A DNA stretch of 64,000 nucleotides from positions 1-64,000 of the forward strand of contig JBAZOO010000019.1 of NCBI GenBank assembly GCA_041648735.1, given 5' to 3'. The translations under genes were made by a program, and so were the position numbers. Positions 1-9,271 of this stretch are shown piece by piece. The first letter of the stretch is position 1, and each line of letters begins with the position of its first letter. The notes below the pieces were generated by a model. The model was not told the DNA's origin and did no database searches. It saw only the letters and a program-made list of their open reading frames with translations. This DNA is from JBAZOO01 sp041648735 (GTDB lineage Bacteria > Verrucomicrobiota > Lentisphaeria > Oligosphaerales > CAITYL01).

Positions 1-100
1 CGAGCACAAGATGCCGGCGGCGGGTGTCACGCCTATAGCCAAGCACGCCAGGGCAATAAATCAAGTCTCTCCCTATGGTTTCAGGCCGCCGTGCCGGTGG

Positions 101-221
101 CTTCGCTGAAGCGTGAACTCCAACCCGAGCCAAGCCCCCGCTGGAGTTCACACTTCAGTGTGGGATCGGAAAAGCGCCGCCGACCAAGCAGCCCACGCTG
201 AAGCGTGAACTCCAACCCGAG
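101..221. repeat. Hairpin repeat: two direct copies and one inverted copy
   Basis: A 25-base sequence starting GCTGAAGCGTGAACTCC occurs identically at 105-129 and 197-221. A diverged inverted copy lies between them at 141-160. At the second copy the preceding CA completes the palindrome CACGCTGAAGCGTG. Related copies lie at about 30935-30970 and 50456-50471. No coding signal is visible; it resembles REP-type intergenic repeats. Confidence 0.7.
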
Positions 222-279
222 TTTCCAGCCCTTGGGGGATGGTTGTGAACTCAAAATGCACGTGCGCGTTTCGTTTTCA

Positions 280-370
280 GCCCCAACGGGGCGCACCATG
301 ACAGCCTGGGGCAGAGCGTAGCGTCGCCCCAGGATTCCGTCAACACAGTGGTTGAGCCCTGAAGGGGCGG
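280..370. repeat. Cluster of short GC hairpins
   Basis: Three hairpins follow each other: GCCCC-AAC-GGGGC at 280-292, a perfect 8-bp stem CCTGGGGC (305-312) with GCCCCAGG (326-333), and GCCC-TGAA-GGGGC near 356-368. Together with the repeats at 101-221 they fill the left 470 bases, where no gene is seen. This is probably a repetitive intergenic cluster; a terminator of an upstream gene is possible but there is no T-run. Confidence 0.5.
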
Positions 371-471
371 CCCATGATTTTGGCGACAGCGCCAGTTGCC
401 GCCCGCTTTTCCTGCCGCCGCGGCGGCCAGCCGGCTTGACGGCGGCGCAAAGCCGGCTACGGTATCCTTCG

Positions 472-879
472 ATGATTGGCGAAATGACAAACCATGGCGG
501 CGGACTGGGGCGCGTCCGCGCCCTCGGCCAGGCCCTGGCCGACGGCGGCCGGCTGCGCGTCCTGCTCGCCCTGCGCGGCCGGGAACTGTGCGCCTGCGAA
601 ATCATGGCGCTGCTCGGGCTGGCCGCCGCCACCGTCTCCCGGCACATGGCAATCTTGCAGGCCGCCGGGTTGGTGACGGCGCGCAAGGCCGGCCGCTGGG
701 TGCATTACCGCCTCGCCACGCCAGCTCCCGCCGCCGAGCTGCTGAAGTGGCTCGACCAGGAGCTGGCGGCCGACCCGCAAATCCAGGCCGACCAGGAAGC
801 GCTGGGACGCCAGGCCAGTTGCACGGCGGCCACCAGGGTGGCGGCGCGGCGGATCGCCGCCCTGAACGACAAGGAATAA
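472..879 (+). CDS. arsR: ArsR-family arsenic-responsive repressor
   Basis: Winged-helix repressor of the arsenic operon, 135 aa from the ATG at 472. The metal-sensing motif ELCAC gives Cys40 and Cys42, matching the ELCxC As(III) site of classical ArsR, and a recognition-helix region (TVSRHMAILQAAGLV) follows. An ATG at 484 is an equally possible start; an in-frame ATG at 352 would add about 40 residues unlike the family and was not used. A weak -35-like TTGACG (436-441) lies upstream. arsC begins 5 bases after the stop, so the two are co-transcribed. By analogy the protein releases its promoter when As(III) binds. Confidence 0.9.
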   Translation: MIGEMTNHGGGLGRVRALGQALADGGRLRVLLALRGRELCACEIMALLGLAAATVSRHMAILQAAGLVTARKAGRWVHYRLATPAPAAELLKWLDQELAADPQIQADQEALGRQASCTAATRVAARRIAALNDKE

Positions 880-884
880 GGATC

Positions 885-1325
885 ATGGCAAGCAAGCTCA
901 AGGTGTTGTTCCTCTGCACCGGCAACTCCTGCCGGAGCCAGATGGCGGAGGGCTGGGCGCGCGCGCTCAAGGGCGACGTGCTCGAACCCTACTCGGCCGG
1001 CCTCGAGGCCCACGGGCTCAACCCCCACGCCGTCAAGGCCATGGCGGAAGCGGGCGTGGACATTTCCGGCCACGCCTCGAAGACCGTCCAGGAACTGTTG
1101 CACATCCCCTTCGACTATGTGGTGACGGTCTGCGGCCATGCCAACGGGAGCTGCCCTCTCTTCCCGGGCAAGGCGAAGGTGGTGCATGCCGGCTTCGACG
1201 ACCCGCCGGCGCTGGCGAAAACCGGCGAAGGCGAAGAGGCGAAAATGGCCTGCTACCGCCGGGTGCGCGACGAGATCCGCCGGTTCATTGAAACGCTGCC
1301 CGCAGCGCTGGAAGGGAAACGGTGA
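885..1325 (+). CDS. arsC: Arsenate reductase, low-molecular-weight PTPase type
   Basis: Cytoplasmic enzyme reducing arsenate to arsenite for export by the next gene. The 146-aa protein has the PTPase P-loop CTGNSCR (Cys11 to Arg17), a DPP motif at 106-108 that supplies the general acid, and Cys83 and Cys90, placed like the redox cysteine pair of thioredoxin-coupled ArsC. The start at 885 has a TAAGGA site overlapping the arsR stop. Its stop overlaps the GTG start of acr3, so translation is probably coupled. The larger open frame upstream is a shadow of arsR. Confidence 0.93.
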   Translation: MASKLKVLFLCTGNSCRSQMAEGWARALKGDVLEPYSAGLEAHGLNPHAVKAMAEAGVDISGHASKTVQELLHIPFDYVVTVCGHANGSCPLFPGKAKVVHAGFDDPPALAKTGEGEEAKMACYRRVRDEIRRFIETLPAALEGKR

Positions 1326-2503
1326 CCACCATGAGCCAGGAAACCAAGCAGGCAATGAGCCTTTTCGAGCGCTACCTGACCGTCTGGGTCGGGCTGTGCA
1401 TCCTGGCCGGCATCGGCCTGGGCAAGGTGGCGCCGGGGGTGGCGCGGGCCTTGGACGGCCTGGCGCTCACGGTCGGCGGCGCGCCGGTGGTCTCGATCCC
1501 GATCGCCGTCTGCCTTTTCTTCATGATGTACCCGATCATGGTCAAGATCGACTTCGCCAAGGTGCTGCGGGCGGGGCGGAGCGGCAAGCCGGTTTTCCTC
1601 ACCCTGTTCGTCAACTGGGCGGTCAAGCCCTTCACCATGGCCGCCATCGCCACCTTCTTCCTGGGGGTTCTGTTCCGCGGCCTGATCGGGGCCGAGGCCA
1701 CCGACCTGGTGAAGATGCCGTTCGGGCTGGACCTGCCGGTTGGCGCCCTCCACGGCGCCGGCAAGGTGGTGCTCCATGAGGGGATGAAGATGCTGGAAGT
1801 GCCGCTCTGGCGCAGCTACCTGGCCGGCTGCATCCTCCTCGGCGTCGCCCCCTGCACGGCCATGGTGCTGGTCTGGGGCTACCTGGCCCGGGGCAACGAC
1901 GGGCTGACCCTGGTGATGGTGGCGATCAATTCCCTGACCATGCTGCTGCTCTACGGCGTGCTCGGCGGCTTCCTGCTGGGGGTGGGGCGGCTGCCGGTGC
2001 CGTGGCAGGCGCTGCTGCTCTCGATCGCCATCTATGTCGCCCTGCCCTTGGCGGCCGGCTACGTGACCCGCCAATGGCTCCTGCGCTGGAAAGGGGACGT
2101 CTGGTTCGCCGAACGTTTCCTGCACCGGCTCACCCCGGTCACCATCGCCGCGCTGCTGCTGACCCTCGTCCTGCTCTTCTCCTTCAAGGGCGAGGTGATC
2201 CTCGGCAACCCCTTGACCATCCTCTGGATCGCCATCCCCCTCTTTTTGCAGACCCTGCTGATCTTCGGGCTGGGCTACGCCCTGGCCAAACTGCTCCGCC
2301 TCCCCTACGCGGAAGCGGCGCCGGCGGCCCTGATCGGCGCCTCCAACCATTTCGAGGTGGCGATCGCGACGGCGACCATGCTCTTCGGCCTCGCCTCGGG
2401 CGCGGCGCTGGCAACGGTCGTCGGCGTGCTCATCGAAGTGCCGGCCATGCTCCTGCTGGTCCGGATCTGCCGGCGCACCCGGCCGTGGTTCGGAACCGAC
2501 TGA
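1322..2503 (+). CDS. acr3: Arsenite efflux permease, ACR3 family
   Basis: Inner-membrane As(III) exporter of the ACR3/BASS superfamily, 393 aa, with about ten hydrophobic segments. The family-typical APCTAMV motif carries the conserved cysteine (Cys178). The GTG at 1322 overlaps the arsC stop (GTGA) and has AGGG at 1313-1316 five bases upstream, so it is preferred to the ATG at 1331. Last gene of a compact arsR-arsC-acr3 operon; no arsM, arsD or arsA is present. The protein ends in a basic cytoplasmic tail. Confidence 0.92.
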   Translation: MTTMSQETKQAMSLFERYLTVWVGLCILAGIGLGKVAPGVARALDGLALTVGGAPVVSIPIAVCLFFMMYPIMVKIDFAKVLRAGRSGKPVFLTLFVNWAVKPFTMAAIATFFLGVLFRGLIGAEATDLVKMPFGLDLPVGALHGAGKVVLHEGMKMLEVPLWRSYLAGCILLGVAPCTAMVLVWGYLARGNDGLTLVMVAINSLTMLLLYGVLGGFLLGVGRLPVPWQALLLSIAIYVALPLAAGYVTRQWLLRWKGDVWFAERFLHRLTPVTIAALLLTLVLLFSFKGEVILGNPLTILWIAIPLFLQTLLIFGLGYALAKLLRLPYAEAAPAALIGASNHFEVAIATATMLFGLASGAALATVVGVLIEVPAMLLLVRICRRTRPWFGTD

Positions 2504-2569
2504 CCAGGGAACGTCCGCGATTCATGACAAGATGAACTTCGCTCGGACTTCGTGTCCTTCGGGCGTTGC

Positions 2570-2622
2570 CGCTTCGCTGCCGCCCTTGGCGGCCCGTGCC
2601 GCCTTGCGGCGCCCGTGGTGAA
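2570..2622. repeat. Dispersed intergenic repeat, copy A
   Basis: This stretch (core TTGGCGGCCCGTGCCG) matches, in inverted orientation and with few mismatches, 32172-32226. Part of the same vocabulary recurs at 29478-29560. It lies in the gap between acr3 and the ProC-like gene. Confidence 0.6.
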
Positions 2623-2650
2623 TATTCCGGCTGAAACGCCCCTGGCGGTG

Positions 2651-2656
2651 TATAAT
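2651..2656 (+). promoter_or_regulatory. Candidate -10 element TATAAT
   Basis: A perfect TATAAT preceded by TG lies about 50 bases before the ProC-like start. No good -35 hexamer is present at 17 bases; CTGAAA at 2631-2636 is too close. It may act as an extended -10 promoter. Confidence 0.4.
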
Positions 2657-2702
2657 GCTTCAGGATCTGGAGCGCGGAAGGGCTTGGAGCACGGAGGCAA
2701 CC

Positions 2703-3476
2703 ATGAATCCATTCGAGACCGTCGGGTTCATCGGTGGCGGGCGCGTCGTCCGCTTCCTGCTGGAAGGCTGGCGCCGCGCCGGTGCCCTCCCCCCCATTGT
2801 GCGGGTCTGCGACCCGGCCCCCGCCGCCATCGCCATCCTGGAACATGAGTTCGCCGCGGTGGCGGAAGGCATGCTGGCGGACGTCGCCGCCGCGCCGCTG
2901 GTGGTGCTTGCCGTCCATCCGCCCGTCCTGAAGGAGGTGCTGCCGGCGCTGAAGGGGCGGCTGGGGCCGGAAAGCATCCTCCTTTCCCTGGCGCCCAAGG
3001 TGGCCATCGCCAGCTTGCAGGCCGCCGTGGGCACCCCGGCCGTCGCCCGGATGATCCCCAACGCGCCTTCGGCCATTGGCAAGGGGTTCAACCCAATGGC
3101 CTTCGCCCCCGCGTTGCCGCCGGCCGCCCGGCAGGCGCTCGCCGCGGCGGCCGCCCCCTGGGGCGCGGCGCCCGAAGTGCCGGAACCGCACCTGGAAAGC
3201 TACGCCATCCTCACCGCCTTGGGTCCGAGCTACTTCTGGTTCCAGTGGCAGCTCCTGCGGGAGCTGGCCGGCGAGTTCGGCCTGGAGCGCGCCGCGGCCG
3301 ACACCGCCCTGCTGGCCATGCTCCGCGGCGCCGCCGACTGCCTCTTCGCCCCCGGCGCCGACCCGCACCAGGTGATGGAGATGATCCCCGGGAAACCGCT
3401 CCAGGAGGAGGAGGCCGCCATCAAGGCGGCATTCAAGGCCCGTTTGACCGCGCTCCAGGCCAAGCTGGCAAGCTGA
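2703..3476 (+). CDS. ProC-like NAD(P)-dependent reductase
   Basis: A 257-aa protein with an N-terminal Rossmann motif GFIGGGRV (residues 8-15) and a segment ARMIPNAPSAIGKG typical of pyrroline-5-carboxylate reductase, which makes proline from P5C. The C-terminal helical region is recognisable (LTALGPSYFWFQ), but the usual SPGGTT substrate motif is replaced by MIPGKPLQ, so the substrate may differ from P5C. GGAGG at 2693-2697 supports the ATG at 2703. No other proline gene is adjacent. Best call: ProC superfamily, with the exact reaction unproven. Confidence 0.75.
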   Translation: MNPFETVGFIGGGRVVRFLLEGWRRAGALPPIVRVCDPAPAAIAILEHEFAAVAEGMLADVAAAPLVVLAVHPPVLKEVLPALKGRLGPESILLSLAPKVAIASLQAAVGTPAVARMIPNAPSAIGKGFNPMAFAPALPPAARQALAAAAAPWGAAPEVPEPHLESYAILTALGPSYFWFQWQLLRELAGEFGLERAAADTALLAMLRGAADCLFAPGADPHQVMEMIPGKPLQEEEAAIKAAFKARLTALQAKLAS

Positions 3477-3529
3477 CCCCAACGACCGGTCCCGCCTGAA
3501 ACGCCAACCAACCGAAGGAGGCCAACGCC

Positions 3530-4378
3530 ATGTTCGAAAAAATCCTGGTGGTCACGAACCTCGACGAGGCGTCCAAGGCCGCCTTGCCGCGCCTGCTGGA
3601 ACTGAAGAAGCTCGGCACCCGGCAACTGAAGCTGGTCCATCCGCTGGATCTGGGCGACTCGGAAGGGCTCTACGAACCGTTGCTCCGCCTCAGCCAGGAA
3701 CGGCTGGACGCCTGGAAGAAGGAGATGGAAGGGTGGGGGTTCGCGGTGGAGACCCAGATCCCGCTGGGGCTGCCGGCCGCGGAGGTCACGGCGCTGGCCG
3801 CGGAGCAGGGCGCCTCCTTGGTCGTGGTCATCGGCACGGCGAAGACGCTGCTGGGGGACCTCTTCCTGGAACCGCTTTCCCACGCCGTGCTGCACCAGGC
3901 CCGCCAGACGGTGCTCGTCCTCAAGGCCCCCGCCACCCCCGGCGACCTGCTGGCCCACATCTTCTTCCCCACCGACTTCTCCGACTGCGCCAGCCGGGCG
4001 CTGGACCGGCTCCGCGAACTGGTCAAGGCCGGCGCCAAGCGCCTGACCCTCTGCCATGTGCAGGACGTGGCGCGGCTCAACCCCTACCTCACCGACAAGA
4101 TCGACGAGTTCAACCGCATTGACGAGGGACGGCTGGCGGACATCAAGGCGGAACTGCAAGCGCTCGGGGCGGAACGGGTCGAGACCGACATCTGCCTCGG
4201 CCGGCCGCACCGCGAGATCCTGAACCGGCTGGCCGGCAGCGACGTCTCGCTGGTGGTCATGGGCACCCAGGGGCGCGGCTTCTTCGGCGAACTGATGCTG
4301 GGCAGCGTCAGCCACTATGTGGCCCGCCATGCGCCCGGCCCCGTCCTGCTCGAACCGCTGCCGGCGGCCGAAGGCTGA
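3530..4378 (+). CDS. Tandem-domain universal stress protein
   Basis: A 282-aa protein of two Usp domains (about 1-135 and 140-282). The second ends with the ATP-binding signature GTQGRGFFGELMLGS from residue 245; the first has a weaker IGTAKTLLGD equivalent. Usp proteins bind ATP and act in stress tolerance, but the specific role cannot be read from sequence. A strong GAAGGAGG site (3514-3521) precedes the ATG. It sits 53 bases after the ProC-like gene and faces the convergent ispH. Confidence 0.88.
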   Translation: MFEKILVVTNLDEASKAALPRLLELKKLGTRQLKLVHPLDLGDSEGLYEPLLRLSQERLDAWKKEMEGWGFAVETQIPLGLPAAEVTALAAEQGASLVVVIGTAKTLLGDLFLEPLSHAVLHQARQTVLVLKAPATPGDLLAHIFFPTDFSDCASRALDRLRELVKAGAKRLTLCHVQDVARLNPYLTDKIDEFNRIDEGRLADIKAELQALGAERVETDICLGRPHREILNRLAGSDVSLVVMGTQGRGFFGELMLGSVSHYVARHAPGPVLLEPLPAAEG

Positions 4379-4450
4379 CCACCGGCCGGGGGGTTGAATT
4401 GCGCCACAGCGGGCCGCAATCGGCACTGGACATTCAGCGGATCTTGGCGC

Positions 4451-5545
4451 TTAGCCGGCCACCCCCAAGGCTTCCAGCGCCCGGATGACCCCGGCGACGT
4501 CCGCCGGCGGGCAGGAGGCGCCGGCCAGCAGCCCGATCGTCACCGGCCCCGCCGCCGGCAGCCAGGCCGGCGTCAGCACGGTGGCGCCGCTGTCCGGCAG
4601 GAAATGGCGGATCCCGTCGGGCCGCAGGTCCGCCGCGGTGCGGAGGAAAAAGGCGGGGCCGTGCTGCCGGGCCAGCCGGTACAACTGGGTGGTGTTGCTG
4701 CTGGTGAAGCCGCCGAGCACCAGGAACAGGTCGCAGCCCGAGCGGCACAGTTCCCTCGCCGCCGCCTGCCGTTCGCGGGTGGCGCCGCAGACGGTGGCGG
4801 CGCTGGCGAAGGCCGCCCCGGCCTGGGCCGCCGCCGCCCGCAAGGCGGCATCCGCCCGCGCCACCTCCTCCTCCAAGAGCGTGGTCTGCACCGCCAACGC
4901 CACCAGATCCGGATGGTAGCGCTCCGGTGCCTGGACCAGCCCGGGCGGCAGCGCGGGGACGTGCCGCGCCGCCACCGCCGCCGCGGCGCACCCCACCGCC
5001 GCCGCATCCGGCAGCAGCACGACGGCGTTGGCCGGCCCCTGCGCCCGCGACAGCGTCGCCAGCGTCTCCGGATGCCGCGGCTTGCCCAGCACGAACACCG
5101 TGGCCCCCGCCGCCGCCTGGGCGGCGACGAACCGCCAGATCCGCTGCACATAGCCGCAGGTCGTGTCCACCAGCCGCAGCGGCAGCGCCGCCGCCAACGC
5201 CTCCAGCCGCCGCATCTGCGCCAGCGGCAAGCCAAAGGCGGGGACGATCACCGTGTCGCCCGCCGCAAACTCCGGCCACGCCGCCGCCCGCACCGCCGCC
5301 TCACCCAGGATGCGGACTCCGCGGGCGCGCAGCCGGTCGTTGACCGATTCATTGTGGATGATGTCGCCCAGCAGCCAGACCGCCCCGGCCGGCGCCGCCG
5401 CCAGCGTTTGCTCCACCAGCCGCAGGGCGTTGGAGACGCCGCCGCAGAACCCGAAGACCCGCGGCAGGCGCAAGGTCAGCCGGCCGGCCCGGATCACGCC
5501 GCCGGCCAGCTTGTGCTCCAATTCGCGGTCGAGGAAACAGGACAT
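4451..5545 (-). CDS. ispH: HMBPP reductase of plant/cyanobacterial type (MEP pathway)
   Basis: Last enzyme of the MEP pathway, reducing HMBPP to IPP and DMAPP with a 4Fe-4S cluster. The 364-aa protein keeps the three cluster cysteines (Cys34, Cys130, Cys253), HN at 64-65, HPE at 158-160 and SSNT at 282-285. The E. coli SAHG histidine is replaced by PAFG (102-105), and ERQ follows Cys253. Both features match plant and cyanobacterial HDR, so this is a subfamily trait rather than a defect. The start at 5545 (MSCF) lies after a G-run; longer frames upstream overlap the divergent Nudix promoter. ispG, the preceding pathway step, is at 27741. Confidence 0.9.
   Translation of the reverse strand: MSCFLDRELEHKLAGGVIRAGRLTLRLPRVFGFCGGVSNALRLVEQTLAAAPAGAVWLLGDIIHNESVNDRLRARGVRILGEAAVRAAAWPEFAAGDTVIVPAFGLPLAQMRRLEALAAALPLRLVDTTCGYVQRIWRFVAAQAAAGATVFVLGKPRHPETLATLSRAQGPANAVVLLPDAAAVGCAAAAVAARHVPALPPGLVQAPERYHPDLVALAVQTTLLEEEVARADAALRAAAAQAGAAFASAATVCGATRERQAAARELCRSGCDLFLVLGGFTSSNTTQLYRLARQHGPAFFLRTAADLRPDGIRHFLPDSGATVLTPAWLPAAGPVTIGLLAGASCPPADVAGVIRALEALGVAG
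5311..5323. repeat. Dispersed palindrome, copy inside ispH
   Basis: TGCGGACTCCGCG: the GCGGACTCCGC core is intact and the last base differs from the consensus. Confidence 0.7.
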
Positions 5546-5600
5546 GGGAATCCCCCCCAGGAAGCATGGAACAGGGCAGGCCCCGGCCGGCCGCCGCCGC

Positions 5601-5628
5601 TGGACAAATGCCGGGGGCTGGCTACTAT
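5601..5628 (+). promoter_or_regulatory. Candidate sigma-70 promoter for the Nudix gene
   Basis: TGGACA (5601-5606) and TACTAT (5623-5628) are 16 bases apart, about 50 bases upstream of the Nudix ATG, in the divergent gap with ispH. Confidence 0.4.
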
Positions 5629-5678
5629 ACACCGGCCGCCAGCCATGCACCGCCGCCACCGCCGCCCCCCGGAACGCC

Positions 5679-6215
5679 ATGCCACACCCTTGCCCCGAGC
5701 CCGTCCGCCAGCACTTCCGCCACTGCCCCGGCTGCGGCGCACCCCTGCCGCCAGCCGCCGAACCGCGGCTCCTCCACTGCGGCCGCTGCGGCTTCCATTA
5801 CCACTTCAACCCCGCCATCGGCACCGGCGCGATCCTGGTCGCCCCCGACGGCCGCATCCTGCTCACCCGCCGCCTCCACGACCCGGGCCGGGGCAAGCTC
5901 GGGCTGCCCGGCGGCTTCGCCGACGCCGGCGAGACCGCCGAGGAGGCGCTGCGCCGCGAAGTCCGCGAGGAGGTCGGCCTCGAAGTCGCCGATCTCGCTT
6001 ACCTCTGCTCGGGCGTCAACTGGTACCCCTACCGCGGCATCACCTACCCGGTGCTCGACCTCTTCTTCGTCGCCCGCCTGCCCGCCGCCCTGGAGGCCCG
6101 GGCCTTGGACGAGGTGGCGAGCTGCGCCTGGCTGCGCCCGGCGGAGATCGACTTCGCCGCGATCGCCTTCCCCACCGTCCGCGCCGCCCTGGAACGCTTC
6201 CTCGCCCACCCTTGA
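5679..6215 (+). CDS. Nudix hydrolase with N-terminal zinc ribbon
   Basis: A 178-aa protein with a zinc ribbon formed by CPGC (Cys16, Cys19) and CGRC (Cys34, Cys37), then a complete Nudix box starting at Gly79 with REVREEVGL at 93-101. Nudix enzymes hydrolyse nucleoside diphosphates linked to another moiety; the ribbon plus Nudix layout recalls NADH pyrophosphatase (NudC), but the NudC N-terminal domain is missing. The substrate cannot be assigned. Divergent from ispH; no strong ribosome-binding site is seen. Confidence 0.85.
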   Translation: MPHPCPEPVRQHFRHCPGCGAPLPPAAEPRLLHCGRCGFHYHFNPAIGTGAILVAPDGRILLTRRLHDPGRGKLGLPGGFADAGETAEEALRREVREEVGLEVADLAYLCSGVNWYPYRGITYPVLDLFFVARLPAALEARALDEVASCAWLRPAEIDFAAIAFPTVRAALERFLAHP

Positions 6216-6325
6216 GCGGGCCGCCGGGGCCGGGCGGCGCGGGAACCTTCCGGCGTTTGGAGTTTCCAAAGGGGCGCACGCCGAAGTTTTCGGGAATCGC
6301 GTTCAAAAGCCAAGGTGCCCCAACC

Positions 6326-7795
6326 ATGCCGCGCCCTTCCGCCCCGCTCCGTTCCCTGGCCGCCGCCGCCCTGCTCGCCGCCGCCCTGCCCGTCTTGGCC
6401 GCCCCCGGCAGCAGCCCCGCCGCCGCCAACCCCGCCGAGCCGCGGCTCCAGCTCGAGGACGCCATCACCCGCGTCGCCGAGCAGGCCTTCCCCGCCGTGG
6501 TGGTCATCACCAACAAGCAGCGCGACCGGCAGCCCACCATCGCCCAGCTCCCGCCGGAACTCCGCCGCTTCTTCGGCATCCCCGACCTGCCCGAGGAGGG
6601 AATGGCGCCACCACCCCAGCCCGGCCAGCCCCGCGTCGCCGGCAAAGGCTCCGGCGTGCTCATCCGCCCCGACGGCTACATCCTCACCAACTGCCACGTC
6701 ATTGACGGCGCCGACGCCTTGGAGGTCAAGCTCCATGACGGCACCGTCTTCGACAATGCCCGCGACCCGAAGGCGGTCCGGGTCGTCGGCAGCGACAAGG
6801 AGACCGACCTGGCCGTGCTCCAAGTCGGCGGCGGCAAGCTCCGGGGGCTGCCCACCCTGCCGTTTGCGGACGCCGCCAAGGTCAAGGTCGGCCAGTTCGC
6901 GATCGCCGTCGGCGCGCCGTTCGACCTCGACTACTCCGTCGCCGTCGGCCATGTCAGCCAGAAGGGGCGCTACGACGTCAACATCAACACCTTCGAGAAC
7001 TACATCCAGACCGACGCCTCGATCAACCCCGGCAACAGCGGCGGGCCGCTGCTGAACCTGCGCGGCGAGATCATCGGCATCAACGAGTTCATCATCACCG
7101 GCAGCCAGTTCAGCCGCGGCAACATCGGCATCGGCTTCGCCATCGCCAGCAACCTGGCCCGGCAGGTCGCCGAGGGCCTCATCGCCGAAGGGATCGTCGT
7201 CCGCCCCTGGCTCGGCCTGGCCATGCAGCCGCTCACCGATGCGCTGAAGCAGCAGTTCAAGGTCAGGAACGGCATCCTCGTCAACGACGTCACCCGCGGC
7301 GACCCCGCCGAAAAGGCCGGCCTCAAGCCCGGCGACGTGATCACCAAGGTCGGGCCGACCCCCGTCAACACCCCCCACGACCTCCAGTTCGCCGTGCTTG
7401 CCTACAAGCCGGGCGACAAAATCCCCCTGACCCTCCGCCGCAACGGCAAGGAACTGACCATCCCCGTCGTCGCCCGCCGCCGCGACGCCCCCGGCGCCAC
7501 CAGCGCCACCACCACCGGCGGCGCCGCCGGGCAACTGGAAAAATGGGGGCTCTCCCTTGAGGAAACCAAAGAAGGGATTAGAGTAAAATCAGTTTCCCCT
7601 GGCACGCCCGCGGCGGCCGCCGCCTTGCGGCGGGGCGACCGGATCCTGGAAGCCAACCGCCAGGCGGTCGCCACCCTCGACGAGCTGGCAACCATCCTCG
7701 CCGCCGCCGCGAACGGCAGCGCGGTGCTCTACGTGGAGCGCAACGACCGCCGCTTCTTCGTCCCCATCTCCCTCCCTGGCACGCCGGAACCCTGA
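6326..7795 (+). CDS. Periplasmic HtrA/DegQ-type serine protease with two PDZ domains
   Basis: Protein quality-control protease of 489 aa. A signal peptide covers about residues 1-26. The trypsin-like domain has catalytic His124 (in NCHVID), Asp161 (in ETDLAVL) and Ser238 (in NPGNSGGPL). PDZ1 spans about 290-385 and PDZ2 about 405-475, joined by an Ala/Thr/Gly-rich linker. Length and layout fit the DegP/DegQ family; the inserted loop between 65 and 100 is Pro-rich. The start at 6326 gives the signal peptide directly; much longer open frames upstream are GC artefacts. Confidence 0.93.
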   Translation: MPRPSAPLRSLAAAALLAAALPVLAAPGSSPAAANPAEPRLQLEDAITRVAEQAFPAVVVITNKQRDRQPTIAQLPPELRRFFGIPDLPEEGMAPPPQPGQPRVAGKGSGVLIRPDGYILTNCHVIDGADALEVKLHDGTVFDNARDPKAVRVVGSDKETDLAVLQVGGGKLRGLPTLPFADAAKVKVGQFAIAVGAPFDLDYSVAVGHVSQKGRYDVNINTFENYIQTDASINPGNSGGPLLNLRGEIIGINEFIITGSQFSRGNIGIGFAIASNLARQVAEGLIAEGIVVRPWLGLAMQPLTDALKQQFKVRNGILVNDVTRGDPAEKAGLKPGDVITKVGPTPVNTPHDLQFAVLAYKPGDKIPLTLRRNGKELTIPVVARRRDAPGATSATTTGGAAGQLEKWGLSLEETKEGIRVKSVSPGTPAAAAALRRGDRILEANRQAVATLDELATILAAAANGSAVLYVERNDRRFFVPISLPGTPEP

Positions 7796-7858
7796 CGCCC
7801 CATCGTTCGCCGTTCGCTGCCCGCCGGCCGATTCCCCGCCCTTTTTGAGAACCACCCG

Positions 7859-8110
7859 ATGAGCGACCAAAGCCCCAACCATCCCGCCCCGGCCAAGCCC
7901 TATCCGGTCATCCATGCCGACGAATGCAAGGCCTGCGGCCGCTGCATCGCCGCCTGCCCGAAAAAGGTGCTCCGCTGGAAGGACGGCCTCAACCGGCGCG
8001 GCTGCAAGGCCGTCGAATACGTCGGCGACGGCTGCATCGGCTGCGCCCTCTGCTTCTACACCTGCCCCGAACCCTACACCCTCGAAATCCACAAGCCGGA
8101 CAAGGGCTGA
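7859..8110 (+). CDS. 2 x 4Fe-4S ferredoxin subunit of 2-oxoacid oxidoreductase
   Basis: An 83-aa electron-transfer subunit with two motifs: Cys23/26/29/33 and Cys59/62/65/69, each CxxCxxCxxxCP, separated by an enlarged loop. It is the first gene of a three-gene operon with the alpha and fused beta-gamma chains, so it most likely acts as the delta subunit passing electrons to ferredoxin. The name VorD/KorD would depend on the unknown substrate. Confidence 0.9.
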   Translation: MSDQSPNHPAPAKPYPVIHADECKACGRCIAACPKKVLRWKDGLNRRGCKAVEYVGDGCIGCALCFYTCPEPYTLEIHKPDKG

Positions 8111-8202
8111 CCGCGCCCCCGTCTCCAATCCCCCCGCCCGTCACGCCCGCCGCCACCCGCCGGCCGAGCCACGGAGCCCCTTCCACAACCAAGGTTTTTC
8201 CC

Positions 8203-9261
<1,059 letters not shown>

Positions 9262-9271
9262 GGCACCTGCC

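Noticed and set aside
352..471. N-terminal extension of ArsR from an upstream ATG
   Set aside because: The 40 extra residues run through a hairpin repeat and are not found in ArsR proteins.
102..5323. IspH as an inactive enzyme because the SAHG histidine is missing
   Set aside because: PAFG at this place is normal in the plant/cyanobacterial IspH group; all cluster cysteines are kept.
4394..6300. Very long plus-strand open frame ahead of the HtrA-type gene
   Set aside because: It is antisense to ispH, and its composition (His/Arg/Pro/Gly runs) is a high-GC artefact; only the part from 6326 has family matches.
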